This document shows positions 34,477 to 43,296 of a stretch of 64,000 nucleotides of DNA, piece after piece. The notes beneath the pieces were generated by a model, which was given only the letters and a program-made list of their open reading frames with translations, was not told where the DNA came from and made no database searches. Position 1 is the first letter of the stretch, and each line of letters opens with the position of its first letter. The position numbers and the translations under genes were made by a program. Origin of the DNA: Sphingobium sp. AS12 (GTDB lineage: Bacteria; Pseudomonadota; Alphaproteobacteria; Sphingomonadales; Sphingomonadaceae); contig NZ_JAHRGM010000046.1 of the NCBI RefSeq assembly GCF_019097845.1, positions 186,001-250,000 on the forward strand, written 5' to 3'.

Positions 34477-34981
34477 CCATGCTGGAGGATTGGCCCGTGA
34501 CGAGTGCGTCGTTCGCCTCCACCGACAGGGTCTCGACGACCAGCCAGGGCGGCGTGTTCTGGAGCTGGTCCAGCGTGGTGGTGAGCTGAGGAAGAGTCAT
34601 ACGCGCGCTGATGCCTGCACGCGCCCAGCCGGGCTCGCCTTCCGCGTCGATCGCCGCGCGGACCTCGCCGCCAGCTCGTTCGACGACACGCTGCAGCCGG
34701 TCTCTCAGTGCCTCGCGCCCAGCCTCGGCATTCGCCGCGCCGAGCACGAAAACGTCTATCCGCTGCCGCTGCTCCTCTGCTTGGCGCCGCAGGCGTGGCA
34801 CAGCCGCGATCGTCCGCTGATTGTGGAGATAGCGCAGGCTCAACTCCTCCCGCTGCGCCGCCCGGGCCGAAAAACCGCCGAGAATCGGCGACACCATCGC
34901 GAACCAGACCAGGGCGATGAGCGCCATAAGGATGAGAAGTGCGACCAGGCGTCGCTCGCGAGGGGAGATCGGGCGCATCAT
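34427..34981 (-). CDS. gspM: Type II secretion inner-membrane component GspM
   Basis: A 184-residue PilO-like protein of the inner-membrane platform. It has one membrane helix (RLVALLILMALIALVWFAMV), a coiled coil, and a ferredoxin-like periplasmic domain ending LEASISLRP. ATG 34981 overlaps the gspL stop; a second ATG immediately follows. It pairs with GspL. The assignment rests on position, size and helix pattern, since GspM is poorly conserved. Confidence 0.85.
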   Translation of the reverse strand: MMRPISPRERRLVALLILMALIALVWFAMVSPILGGFSARAAQREELSLRYLHNQRTIAAVPRLRRQAEEQRQRIDVFVLGAANAEAGREALRDRLQRVVERAGGEVRAAIDAEGEPGWARAGISARMTLPQLTTTLDQLQNTPPWLVVETLSVEANDALVTGQSSSMDVQLEASISLRPAAAR

Positions 34982-35991
34982 CGGCCGACAATCTTCGCAC
35001 CGATGTCGAACGGCTCCCCGGCGGGGACTTCCGCCTGGATATCATCGTTCATCGAACGAACCTCGGCGAACCCGCCCGAGCGGCGTAGCGCGCCAGCCAC
35101 ATCGGTCCGCGGCGGCTTGTAGCCCGTCAACTTCACGCTCGGACCGTCCCAGACGTAGCGCTGAAGCCATGCACCCTCCGGCAGCGCCTTGCTGACGGCG
35201 GCAAGTCCGGCGAGCGCGTCATGGTCGCGCCGCCGCGCAAGCGAACCGGCGACGAGCGCCCGGTCCTGTTCGATCCGCCGCGTGATCGTCTGCGCGACCG
35301 TGGCCGCCGGCTGCTGATCCTGCACAATCCGCTCGAGGCGTTCGACCGCAGCGACGTCCTGCCAGATCAGGATCGCGATATTGATGACTACAAAACAGGC
35401 CACGGCCGCCCACACCAGCGGCGTCGCGCTGCGCGGCCTTGGCAGGAGCCCCGCGTCGCGCATTGCAGGCGCGAAATCGATCGGCCTGGCAAACGCCGTG
35501 TCGTCTTCCATTGCAACTCGTAGCGGAACGAGCTTCGCGTCCAGCGCCGTCTGTGCGATCGTACGGGCTGCATCGATGGGCAAACCGGCGACCTCGACTC
35601 GAACCTTGAACGGCCCGGAGCCCGGCCCGATCCGCCTTGCCGCAACGATCATCGTGCCAGGGGGAAAGGGAAGTACGCTATCGCCCTCGAATGCTGCCAT
35701 ACGCTGCAGGTCGCGCTCACCCAGCATCGGGCGCTCGATCACGCGGGCGAGACACAGGTGGCGCGGCACGAGGATCGCGACGCGCGCGCCGGGCCGCGGG
35801 ACGCCCTTGCTATCTGTCGCAGGCGACAGGCCGCCATCCGCGAACAGGAGCCGAGGCACCCCGTCGCTCCGCCCAAACCGCAGGCGCGCCGGAAGCAATT
35901 GCTCCAGCTCGCTGACCCACCAGCGCGCGCCTTGGGCCAGCCAACGGCCGATGCTCGCCATGTCGGCATCGAGAATGCCTTTCGCGCTCAT
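34978..35991 (-). CDS. gspL: Type II secretion inner-membrane component GspL
   Basis: A 337-residue platform protein that recruits the GspE ATPase. The cytoplasmic part has LPARLRFGRSDGVPRLLFAD and LPFPPGTMIVAARRIG, an actin-like fold in characterised GspL. A membrane helix (LVWAAVACFVVINIAILIWQ) leads to a PilN-like periplasmic domain (LPEGAWLQRYVWDGPSVKLT). ATG 35991 follows GGGAGGAGC, five codons inside the longest frame, and overlaps the gspJ stop. Confidence 0.9.
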   Translation of the reverse strand: MSAKGILDADMASIGRWLAQGARWWVSELEQLLPARLRFGRSDGVPRLLFADGGLSPATDSKGVPRPGARVAILVPRHLCLARVIERPMLGERDLQRMAAFEGDSVLPFPPGTMIVAARRIGPGSGPFKVRVEVAGLPIDAARTIAQTALDAKLVPLRVAMEDDTAFARPIDFAPAMRDAGLLPRPRSATPLVWAAVACFVVINIAILIWQDVAAVERLERIVQDQQPAATVAQTITRRIEQDRALVAGSLARRRDHDALAGLAAVSKALPEGAWLQRYVWDGPSVKLTGYKPPRTDVAGALRRSGGFAEVRSMNDDIQAEVPAGEPFDIGAKIVGR

Positions 35992-36683
35992 CGCTCCTCC
36001 CCACATTCGCCGGTCAACGCATCGATTCTACAAGGGCCGTGACTTGTCGCCCTCGGGCGTACGAGCAGGTCGGGCCATATGCGCCTGTCGTTTTCCGCAA
36101 AAGCGACGCGGATACGAATGAGCTCGGGCGTGGTGGAACGATCCCACCAGCGATCCTGCCACACCCGCGGCGCGCCAGGGCGCGGCGGGCCCAGATAGGA
36201 GATCGACAGATCGCGAATGCCCGAGAGCAGACGATTGGGTGTCCAGCCAACCAGATCGGTCCCGCTTCGATCGATTTCGACCTTTCGGCTGTGTGCGCTG
36301 TAGAGTACGAGGTCACCGCTGGCGGTGCGCGTCAGGCGGAACCGCTGCAATGCATCGGGCCCATCGCGGTCGAAAGGTGGCCCCACGAATGTCAGCACGC
36401 CGGCGGTCCCGCGCAATTCGACTATCGGAACGGCGGAATCGATCCGTGTGATTGGACGCAACCGCTCAATCGTCGCCCGCAGAACGCGCTGGGATGTGAC
36501 GATCTGCTCGAGGTTGCTCTTGGAAACGCGTTCGCGCTGGGCAATGATGCCCGCACTCGCCAGCCCTTGCGTCAGCAGGACCGCGGCCATCCCGAGCAAT
36601 GCAAGGCTGACCAGCAATTCGATGAGGGTGAAGCCACTCTCGCCCGGCGACCGATCGGCCGAAAAGTGCGCGATCGCCCTCAC
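35988..36683 (-). CDS. gspJ: Type II secretion minor pseudopilin GspJ
   Basis: A 231-residue minor pseudopilin. The prepilin motif ESGFTLIELLVSLALLG has the canonical Gly|Phe cleavage site and Glu+5. Later VLTFVGPPFDRDG, LVLYSAHSRKVEID and LSISYLGPPRP fit GspJ, which sits at the tip with GspI and GspK. GTG 36683 begins three bases after the gspI stop. The stop overlaps the gspL start (ATGA). Confidence 0.93.
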   Translation of the reverse strand: MRAIAHFSADRSPGESGFTLIELLVSLALLGMAAVLLTQGLASAGIIAQRERVSKSNLEQIVTSQRVLRATIERLRPITRIDSAVPIVELRGTAGVLTFVGPPFDRDGPDALQRFRLTRTASGDLVLYSAHSRKVEIDRSGTDLVGWTPNRLLSGIRDLSISYLGPPRPGAPRVWQDRWWDRSTTPELIRIRVAFAENDRRIWPDLLVRPRATSHGPCRIDALTGECGEER

Positions 36684-36686
36684 GCT

Positions 36687-37061
36687 TCACTGACTCAACC
36701 GCAGGGTCTGCACACTCACGAGCCGCCGGCCTGTCGTCCCATCCATGACGTCGATCCTGACTCGCTGCAGCGGCACCGTGGTGTCCCGGGCGCCACCGCC
36801 GACCGTGCGGCGCGTGAACCGCCACGAGAAATCCCGCCAGCGTCCCGCGTCGGCCAGCTGGCCCGGCCCCTCCGGCATTGTGGCTTGCGCCAGCAGCGAT
36901 CGCGCCAGCAGGATCGCCTCGCGCTTCTGCACGACCCGGCCCGCCGCCTGCGCATGCGCCGAGATCGCCGCGAAGAGCATACCCGACATGCCGGCAATCA
37001 CCGCCAGCGAAACGAGCGTCTCGATCAGGCTGAAACCCTCCTCGGAAGGCCGCACCCTCAC
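36687..37061 (-). CDS. gspI: Type II secretion minor pseudopilin GspI
   Basis: A 124-residue minor pseudopilin, near the family's usual length of about 125. EEGFSLIETLVSLAVIAGMS is the prepilin cleavage region, followed by AISAHAQAAGRVVQKREAIL and a compact beta domain. GTG 37061 overlaps the gspH stop as GTGA. It initiates assembly of the pseudopilus tip with GspJ and GspK. Confidence 0.92.
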   Translation of the reverse strand: MRVRPSEEGFSLIETLVSLAVIAGMSGMLFAAISAHAQAAGRVVQKREAILLARSLLAQATMPEGPGQLADAGRWRDFSWRFTRRTVGGGARDTTVPLQRVRIDVMDGTTGRRLVSVQTLRLSQ

Positions 37062-37495
37062 AACACGCGCTCGATCGCGCCGGTCGTCGAGCGCACACGC
37101 CAGCGCCGCTCCCGGACACGATCCGAAACCGCCACCTCTCCGCCCGTAGCGGTGCCGTCAGGATAGAATGTGATCGCGCCGCCCGGAGCAATGCCGCGAA
37201 CCTGCTCCGGCAATCGATCGGTCGCGTCACGGAAGCCGAAATCGCGCTGGTCGGGCGACACGGCGAAGCGGACGCTCGTCCCGCGACGCAGCGCCTGCGC
37301 GCGCGCAGCGCGCAGCGAAGCCTCGAAGCGCATCGCTCCGTCGGCAAACGCCTGATAGCGCAAGGCGGACCCCACTGCGGGAAACATCAGGCTCGAAAGC
37401 AAGGCGAGAATGGCAAGAACGACGAGCGCCTCCAGGAGCGTGAACCCCTGATCCGGACGAGACCGCGGCGCGGTCCCCTCACCAGCTCCCCACAT
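37058..37495 (-). CDS. gspH: Type II secretion minor pseudopilin GspH
   Basis: A 145-residue pseudopilin linking the tip to the major pseudopilus. The prepilin region is DQGFTLLEALVVLAILALLS, followed by RFEASLRAARAQALRRGTSV and a short beta domain with FYPDGTATGGEVAVSD, typical of GspH/FimT. ATG 37495 is chosen because GGGAGG lies six bases upstream; it starts within the end of gspG. The longer frame to 37561 overlaps gspG extensively and is unlikely. Confidence 0.92.
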   Translation of the reverse strand: MWGAGEGTAPRSRPDQGFTLLEALVVLAILALLSSLMFPAVGSALRYQAFADGAMRFEASLRAARAQALRRGTSVRFAVSPDQRDFGFRDATDRLPEQVRGIAPGGAITFYPDGTATGGEVAVSDRVRERRWRVRSTTGAIERVL

Positions 37496-37916
37496 CCCGG
37501 GCCTCCCCGGTGCCGCCGGGCTGACCATCCGAACCGAGGCTGTAAACATCGATCTCGCCATGCTCGCCGGGATTGCGCAGAAGATAGGGTCGGCCCCAGG
37601 GATCGACGATCGCCGACTGGTCGGGAAGATATGGCCCGTTCCAGCTCGACAGGTTGGGCGGCGCCTTCACAAGCGCTGCGATACCCTCCTGCTCTGTCGG
37701 GAAGCGCGACGCATCGAGCTTGAAGAGGTTGAGCGCGGCAACGACGTTCTTGGCCTGGACCTGGGCGGTCTTCGACCTCGAGCTGTCGAGATACTTGATC
37801 ACCTGTGGTCCGACGATCGCGGCCAGCAGACCGAGAATCGCAAGGACGACAAGAAGCTCCAGAAGCGTAAATCCAGCTTCCCGTGTGGCTTCCTTTCCGG
37901 GGTTCTTTCTCATTTT
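37479..37916 (-). CDS. gspG: Type II secretion major pseudopilin GspG
   Basis: The 145-residue major subunit of the pseudopilus. EAGFTLLELLVVLAILGLLA is the classical prepilin cleavage and hydrophobic helix. KLDASRFPTEQEGIAALVKA and DPWGRPYLLRNPGEHGE, followed by YSLGSDGQPGG, are hallmark GspG sequences, with the acidic calcium-binding loop near the end. ATG 37916 follows GGGAG. It must be processed by a GspO/PilD prepilin peptidase, which is not in this window. Confidence 0.97.
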   Translation of the reverse strand, partial: KMRKNPGKEATREAGFTLLELLVVLAILGLLAAIVGPQVIKYLDSSRSKTAQVQAKNVVAALNLFKLDASRFPTEQEGIAALVKAPPNLSSWNGPYLPDQSAIVDPWGRPYLLRNPGEHGEIDVYSLGSDGQPGGTGEARDVGSW

Positions 37917-37927
37917 GCTTTCTCCCT

Positions 37928-39139
37928 TCATGAAGACAGGGCCACGTCGTTGAATCCGAGGATCGCGGACATGATCGACGCGATGATCGCCGCCACGGTG
38001 GCGCCGAGCAGGACGGTGATGACGGGGGTGAGAATGCCGATCAGCCGCTCGAGGCGCGTGCGGACATCCCGGTCCAGCACATCGGCGAGGCGGATGAGCA
38101 TCATGCCGAGCTGCGAGGTCTCCTCGCCGGTGCGCAGGAAGCCGATCGCGAGCCTCGGAAGCACGCCCGACGCCGCCAGCGGCGCGGTCAGACCGCCGCC
38201 TTCCTTGACGCCATCGGCGACCTTGCCGATCGCTCCGGCGAGAATCTGGTTCGACAGCGTTCGCTGCGCGAGCGCCAGCGCCGCGGGCAACGCAACTTCA
38301 CCCTCGACGAGCGCGCCCAGTGTCCGCGCGAACCGCGCCGTTTCGATCCGCCGCACCAATTCACCCAGCTGCGGCACCCGCAGCACGAACCGATCGCGCA
38401 CGAGCCGGACCGCCGGCTGGCGCAAGGCTATTGCCCCCGCAAATATCCCAACCCCCATCACGAGGAGCAGAAGGAGGCCATATTGCCGCAGCATGCGGCT
38501 CGCGGTCATGACCACCACCGTAGCGGTCGGGAGCTTCTGCGCAGAGCTCGCGAACAAGCTTTCGAACTGCGGCACGACGAACAGCAGCATCAGCAGAACG
38601 ACGCCGACCGCTATCACGATCAACGCGATCGGATAGATCATCGACGAAACGACCAGGCGTCGCAGCTCAGCTTCCTGTTCGAGCGCACCCGCGAGGCGCG
38701 TAAGCGCCTCGCCGAGCCTGCCATTGGCCTCGCCCGCCTCTGCCATCGCGACCGCGGTCGGCGAGAACAGATCGGGCTTCTGGGCCATGGCGCGCGACAG
38801 CGGCGCGCCCTCGCGCACGTCGCGCAGGATGTCCGCCAGGTGCCCTGCGACCGCCTTGTCCTCGACATTCTCGACGGCAAGGGCCAACGCCCGGTCAAGC
38901 TGCAACCCGGCTTCGAGAAGCACCGAGAGTTCGCCGACACTGATCGCGGCGGCCACCCCGCCCCTGCCCCTCGCTTTCGGGCGACGCCCTGCGCGCGCCG
39001 GCGGCATCGCAACAAGCTCGAGCGGCTGGACGCCACCTCGCCGCAATACTGCGACCGCCTCCTGGCGATCGGCCGCTTCCAGCTCGCCCGCCAGGCTCGA
39101 TCCGTCATCCTTGACGGCACGGTAGCGAAAGGTCCCCAT
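37928..39139 (-). CDS. gspF: Type II secretion inner-membrane platform GspF
   Basis: A 403-residue polytopic membrane protein at the centre of the assembly platform. The N-terminal MGTFRYRAVKDDGSSLAGEL and the two repeated GspF domains are clear: LSVLLEAGLQLDRALAL and MAEAGEANGRLGEAL in the first, RFARTLGALVEGEVALPAAL and LRTGEETSQLGMMLIRLADV in the second. Three membrane helices are visible. ATG 39139 overlaps the gspE stop (TGATG). Confidence 0.96.
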   Translation of the reverse strand: MGTFRYRAVKDDGSSLAGELEAADRQEAVAVLRRGGVQPLELVAMPPARAGRRPKARGRGGVAAAISVGELSVLLEAGLQLDRALALAVENVEDKAVAGHLADILRDVREGAPLSRAMAQKPDLFSPTAVAMAEAGEANGRLGEALTRLAGALEQEAELRRLVVSSMIYPIALIVIAVGVVLLMLLFVVPQFESLFASSAQKLPTATVVVMTASRMLRQYGLLLLLVMGVGIFAGAIALRQPAVRLVRDRFVLRVPQLGELVRRIETARFARTLGALVEGEVALPAALALAQRTLSNQILAGAIGKVADGVKEGGGLTAPLAASGVLPRLAIGFLRTGEETSQLGMMLIRLADVLDRDVRTRLERLIGILTPVITVLLGATVAAIIASIMSAILGFNDVALSS

Positions 39140-40899
39140 CAACCGTCCCCGCTCGCGACGCGCAGCACTTCCTCGACCGTGGTGAGTCCGGCTGCCGCCT
39201 TGGCGACCCCGTCGGCCAGCAGGCTGCGCATGCCGCCCGCCTCCCCGGCCGCTTGGATGTCGGGCGTATCAGCACGGTGAAGGATGAGGCGCGAGACAGC
39301 CTTGTCGACCCGCAGGAATTCGAGAATGGCGACACGGCCGGCATAGCCGCTCCCGCCGCAGCGCTCGCAACCCTCTGCGTGGAACAGCTGCCTCACCCCG
39401 GACACATCAAGAAGCGGCCGCAGTATTTCGGGAATCTCGTCTGCCGCGTCATAGGGACGGCGACACTCCGTGCAGAGCCGCCGCACGAGCCGCTGCGCGA
39501 GAATGCCGGTGAGTACCGAGCCGAGCAGGAACGGCTCCACCTCCATGTCGAGCAGGCGCGACACGGCGCCAGCGGCGGTGTTAGTGTGCAATGTCGAGAG
39601 AATCATATGGCCGGTAAGCGCCGCCTGGACCGCAATCTGCGCGGTCTCGGTGTCGCGGATCTCCCCGACCATCATCACGTCGGGGTCCTGGCGCAGGAAG
39701 GAGCGAAGCGCGGTGCTGAAGGTGAAGCCAATCGCCGGATTGACCTGCGCCTGGGTGACCCCCGGAAGGCGATACTCGATCGGATCCTCGACGGTCAGAA
39801 GCTTGCGGTGGGGGGCGTTCAACTCGGACAATGCCGCATAGAGCGTCGTCGTCTTGCCACTACCGGTCGGACCCGTCACCAGCACGATGCCATGAGGACG
39901 GGCGATGGCCTCGCGCATGCGGGCCGTGAGGACGGGATCGAAGCCCAGCGCGACGAAATCCAGGGCAAGCTTAGAACGGTCGAGGATGCGCATCACCACG
40001 CTTTCGCCATGAATCCCCGGCGACGTGGCGACACGAAGATCGATCTCATGACCGCGCACCGAAATCCGCAGCCGGCCATCCTGCGGCAGCCTTCTCTCGG
40101 CGATATTGAGGCCCGCCATGACCTTGATGCGCGAAACCAGCGGGGCGCGCATCGCGACCGGGAGCTTGGCCGATTCTCGCAGCATGCCATCGATCCGGAA
40201 GCGGATCGCAAGGCCATCGTCGTTCGGCTCTATATGGATGTCCGACGCCCGCTCGTCGGAAGCGCGGGCGATGAGGCGGTTGACCGCGCGAATGACCGGC
40301 GCGTCGCTGACCAGATCCTTCAACCGTTCGAGATCGTCGCTGTCGATCTCGCCGTCCGCCTCGTCCGCGGCCGCTCCCGTGCCATGATAGAGCCGCTCTA
40401 GCGCCGCATCGATGTCGCTTGCGCGCGCAATGACCCGCTCGACACGCCGCCCGGACATGAACTGGAAGGCCTGCTCGACGAACGGATCGAACGGATCGCT
40501 CACTGCAACCCGCACCATGCTCGCGTCGGCCGCGACAGGGAGCGCGCGGGTCTTTCGCAGGAAATCGACCGAAAGCTCGATGCCCTCGATCGCCTGAGCC
40601 GGCAGCGCGGATCCATTGATGACCGGCAACCCCGTATGGGCGGCCATCTCGGATGCGACTCGGTCTTCCGACAGCAATCCGAGCCGCGTCACGACCGAGT
40701 CGAGGCGCTCGCCCGTCTCGCCGCAAATCAGCAGCGCGCGCTGCAGGCTGTCCTCCGAAAGCGAGGCGCGCGCGCGCAGCATCCCCTCGAATCCTTGCGG
40801 ATTCGAGGTGTCCCGACCCGGCTCCTCTGCCGGGGGCTCCTGACCTTTATGCCAGGATCGTCCAATATTTGCCGGTCGGAACATGCTATCGCTACCCAT
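39139..40899 (-). CDS. gspE: Type II secretion ATPase GspE
   Basis: The 586-residue cytoplasmic ATPase that powers the T2SS. The N-terminal GspE domain precedes SDIHIEPNDDGLAIRFRIDG, Walker A GPTGSGKTTTL (about 342-352), the Asp box TVEDPIEYRL, the Walker B-like PDVMMVGEIRDTETAQIA, and the His box STLHTNTAAGAVSRLLDM. A zinc-binding C-x2-C ... C-x2-C cluster (LCTEC, later CERCGG) is intact. ATG 40899 directly follows AGGAGG-C, closer than ideal, while the second ATG five codons in is a bit far, so the exact start is unsettled. It is the first gene of the operon. Confidence 0.97.
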   Translation of the reverse strand: MGSDSMFRPANIGRSWHKGQEPPAEEPGRDTSNPQGFEGMLRARASLSEDSLQRALLICGETGERLDSVVTRLGLLSEDRVASEMAAHTGLPVINGSALPAQAIEGIELSVDFLRKTRALPVAADASMVRVAVSDPFDPFVEQAFQFMSGRRVERVIARASDIDAALERLYHGTGAAADEADGEIDSDDLERLKDLVSDAPVIRAVNRLIARASDERASDIHIEPNDDGLAIRFRIDGMLRESAKLPVAMRAPLVSRIKVMAGLNIAERRLPQDGRLRISVRGHEIDLRVATSPGIHGESVVMRILDRSKLALDFVALGFDPVLTARMREAIARPHGIVLVTGPTGSGKTTTLYAALSELNAPHRKLLTVEDPIEYRLPGVTQAQVNPAIGFTFSTALRSFLRQDPDVMMVGEIRDTETAQIAVQAALTGHMILSTLHTNTAAGAVSRLLDMEVEPFLLGSVLTGILAQRLVRRLCTECRRPYDAADEIPEILRPLLDVSGVRQLFHAEGCERCGGSGYAGRVAILEFLRVDKAVSRLILHRADTPDIQAAGEAGGMRSLLADGVAKAAAGLTTVEEVLRVASGDG

Positions 40900-41415
40900 G
40901 CCTCCTGTGGCGGTCCCTGGTGAAAGGGAAGAACTAAGTTCCGCGGAACTGATAGATACGACGCATATGCTAGTATTGCTACATTATAGTTTCACCACAT
41001 CCCCAGCTTGAATCATTGATTTATTATGTCCAGCCGTAATGGATGTAATATATTTAGTATCGCCATAGATTGCTCATCATCGCGATAACAAAAATGTCAT
41101 TTATACTCGATAGAACTTCATCGTCGGTTAAGGATCGAGTCGTTTTCCGGCACTTACGAAATCCGCCTCTATTATTAGCGGATAAGCTGCCCGATTGTTC
41201 GGGCACCGGCGGACCGGTGACAGGCAAATCCTGCCGCCGGCCGGTCGGATGTATAGAACGAGGGTCCGCGCCAGTTCTTACGATTTGGCGGCCGGGACTT
41301 TGCGTGACCAGGAAATTGCATGGAAAGGGGCGACGACTACTTGGTCGGCGAACGCTGGACTGTGCCTTTTTAAGTGAACGTATCGGCAAACCCAACTTTG
41401 AACAGGAGAATTCCA
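40900..41415. other. Divergent promoter region between gspE and the PstS-like genes
   Basis: About 516 bases, AT-rich around 40960-41110, separating gspE (minus) from the PstS-like pair (plus). It carries the palindrome at 40937-40950 and a CACCGG-CGGA-CCGGTG hairpin near 41204-41219. A single TGTCAT (41095-41100) is only half of a Pho box. Confidence 0.5.
40937..40950. promoter_or_regulatory. Perfect 14-bp palindrome upstream of gspE
   Basis: AGTTCCGCGGAACT is its own reverse complement and lies 38 bases before the gspE start. A site of this kind could be an operator of the secretion operon; no regulator gene is adjacent. It does not fit an EcfG-type promoter, because no CGTT lies at the required distance from GGAAC on either strand. 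Confidence 0.4.
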
Positions 41416-43104
41416 ATGAAGCGTTTCCATTCCGCGCTCTTCCTGGCGTCCGTCGCCAGCATGGCGCTCGCCTCTGGTGCCTCGGCACAGATTGCCACTC
41501 CCGGCCCGAACGATGGCGATCCTCGCCTGCATGGTGCGGGCGCCACGGCGGTTCAGGAAATCGTCCAGGACGAAATCGACGCGACCACGATCAGCGATCC
41601 GAATTTCGCCGCAGCGTACCTGGCGACCGGCTCTGGGCTCGGCCGCCAAGCCTTCCGCAACGTCACCAATCAACTGCCCGGACAGCCCACCTGGGACACG
41701 GTCCAGTACGCCTTCTCCGAGTCAGGCACATCGGCGAGCGAACTCACGCAATACAACACGAATGTCGGGTCCTATGGCCTCAAGCCAATCCAGGTTCCCA
41801 AGTTCGTGCTGCCGATCGCGCTCGCCTACAATCCGGTTTACGCTCGCAACACCGCGACATCGACGGACTATCGCTTTCGCGTGAACCCGGCTTTTGCCGC
41901 GGCCACGACCCAGATCAACGGTGTCAACGTCGGCGGATTGCGCATGACGCGCCCTATCGTCTGCGGCATTTTCAACGGGACGATCACCAACTGGAACGAC
42001 ACGGCGCTTACCAACGCCAACGGAACTCTGTCGTTGGGGGATCCCGCTGACACGACCTTCAGTACTGTTGGCGCTCCCATCCGGCTTGTTGGCCGGATGG
42101 ATCGCTCCGGCACCACGGATATCTTCACGCGGGCCATGAAGGCGCACTGCGACGCCATCCTCACCGAACCCATCAACAAGTATGATACCAACGCCGAGGC
42201 GCTGCCTTACGCTCGTGTTGCTGGGGCCGCAGATTTCAGCGGCGTTCGTGCCGATACGCCCTACTCGCTGACCTCCACCGCGCCGCTCGCCGGCCCGATC
42301 AATTCGATCGGCAATCGGTACTACGACCCCGTAACCAACACGACCCCGTCAGTGCCAGGTGGTCTCGACCCCAACCCGGCTCCGGGCGCCAACGGCACAG
42401 GTCTCTTCCTGATGGCCGATGGTAGCAGCCGTGTCGCTGCAGCCATTGCCGCGGCACCCGATATCGGCACGACCCGCGTGGTCAACGGCAAGGTCGGCTA
42501 TATCGGCGCCGACTTCATCGTCAACGCAGTGAGCGGGAACCCGAATCTGCACGCCGCCGCCCTGAACAGGCCCAGCGCTGCGGGAACCTGGCATCTGCCG
42601 AGTGCAGCGGCAGCGACGGCCAACCTCAATCCGGTGAATCCGCCGGAGTCCAATAACTCTGGTGCGTTCGCCAACTTCGGCACCGATGTGCGCAATGGGA
42701 TCACGATGGCGCGCGCCAATCCACTGTCCTGGCACAACGTGCTCTCGGGCATGCCCGCAGCTAACGCGGGCTACCCGATTACGGGAGCAAGTAACATGCT
42801 CCTCCACACCTGCTACAAGCCGACGAACTACCCGAGCATTCGCAAGTGGCTCGAGCTCAACATCGGGATTCCCGATGATCGGTTCACGAACGCCACGACT
42901 GGTCTCATGGCCCAGTCGAACATCGGTGCCCTGCCGACCCGGTGGCAGAACGCAGTCAACCAGACGTTCATCTTGAACTCGACCCAGGTCTCAAATGGTC
43001 AAACCCTCGGGGCCCTCGACCTTTGGATGGAAGCGGCCGCAGCCAGTGGCAAGGATCACTGCAACGTCTCCACGCTGCCCGGAGAGACCCAGCCGGGCAT
43101 GTGA
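41416..43104 (+). CDS. Secreted PstS-like substrate-binding protein, copy 1
   Basis: A 562-residue exported protein. The signal peptide (MKRFHSALFLASVASMALAS) ends GASA-Q. PstS-type features include LHGAGATAVQEIV near 39-51, CGIFNGTITNWND, VGRMDRSGTTDIFTRAM and KVGYIGADFIV, equivalent to the phosphate-loop and hinge segments of PstS. The protein is far longer than PstS (about 340), mostly in the C-terminal half, which ends HCNVSTLPGETQPGM. It is divergent from the T2SS operon. In Pseudomonas, T2SS-secreted PstS-related (DING-type) proteins are known, so export by this T2SS is plausible, as is binding of a non-phosphate anion. ATG 41416 follows CAGGAG. No pstCAB genes are nearby. Confidence 0.82.
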   Translation: MKRFHSALFLASVASMALASGASAQIATPGPNDGDPRLHGAGATAVQEIVQDEIDATTISDPNFAAAYLATGSGLGRQAFRNVTNQLPGQPTWDTVQYAFSESGTSASELTQYNTNVGSYGLKPIQVPKFVLPIALAYNPVYARNTATSTDYRFRVNPAFAAATTQINGVNVGGLRMTRPIVCGIFNGTITNWNDTALTNANGTLSLGDPADTTFSTVGAPIRLVGRMDRSGTTDIFTRAMKAHCDAILTEPINKYDTNAEALPYARVAGAADFSGVRADTPYSLTSTAPLAGPINSIGNRYYDPVTNTTPSVPGGLDPNPAPGANGTGLFLMADGSSRVAAAIAAAPDIGTTRVVNGKVGYIGADFIVNAVSGNPNLHAAALNRPSAAGTWHLPSAAAATANLNPVNPPESNNSGAFANFGTDVRNGITMARANPLSWHNVLSGMPAANAGYPITGASNMLLHTCYKPTNYPSIRKWLELNIGIPDDRFTNATTGLMAQSNIGALPTRWQNAVNQTFILNSTQVSNGQTLGALDLWMEAAAASGKDHCNVSTLPGETQPGM

Positions 43105-43129
43105 TCACCATATCGACCGTCAACTCGAC

Positions 43130-43151
43130 AGCCCCGGAGCAATCCGGGGCT
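43130..43151 (+). terminator. Rho-independent terminator of PstS-like copy 1
   Basis: AGCCCCGGAGCAATCCGGGGCT forms an eight-base-pair hairpin followed by GTTTCTTTC, beginning 26 bases after the stop codon. The identical 22-base hairpin follows copy 2. Confidence 0.8.
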
Positions 43152-43296
43152 GTTTCTTTCAATCAACCCGGTTGCAGGACCGATTTGGCTCGCAGGACAG
43201 AAAGACCAGTCTCACCGGGACACCGCGTGACGATCGTTCGCCGTCTGTTGAAGCCTACCAGGCCTGTGGCTACGAATCCGATCCAGGGAATTCCGA

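Noticed and set aside
41095-41100. Possible Pho box before the PstS-like genes
   Set aside because: Only one TGTCAT half-site is present, without the second half at the expected spacing.
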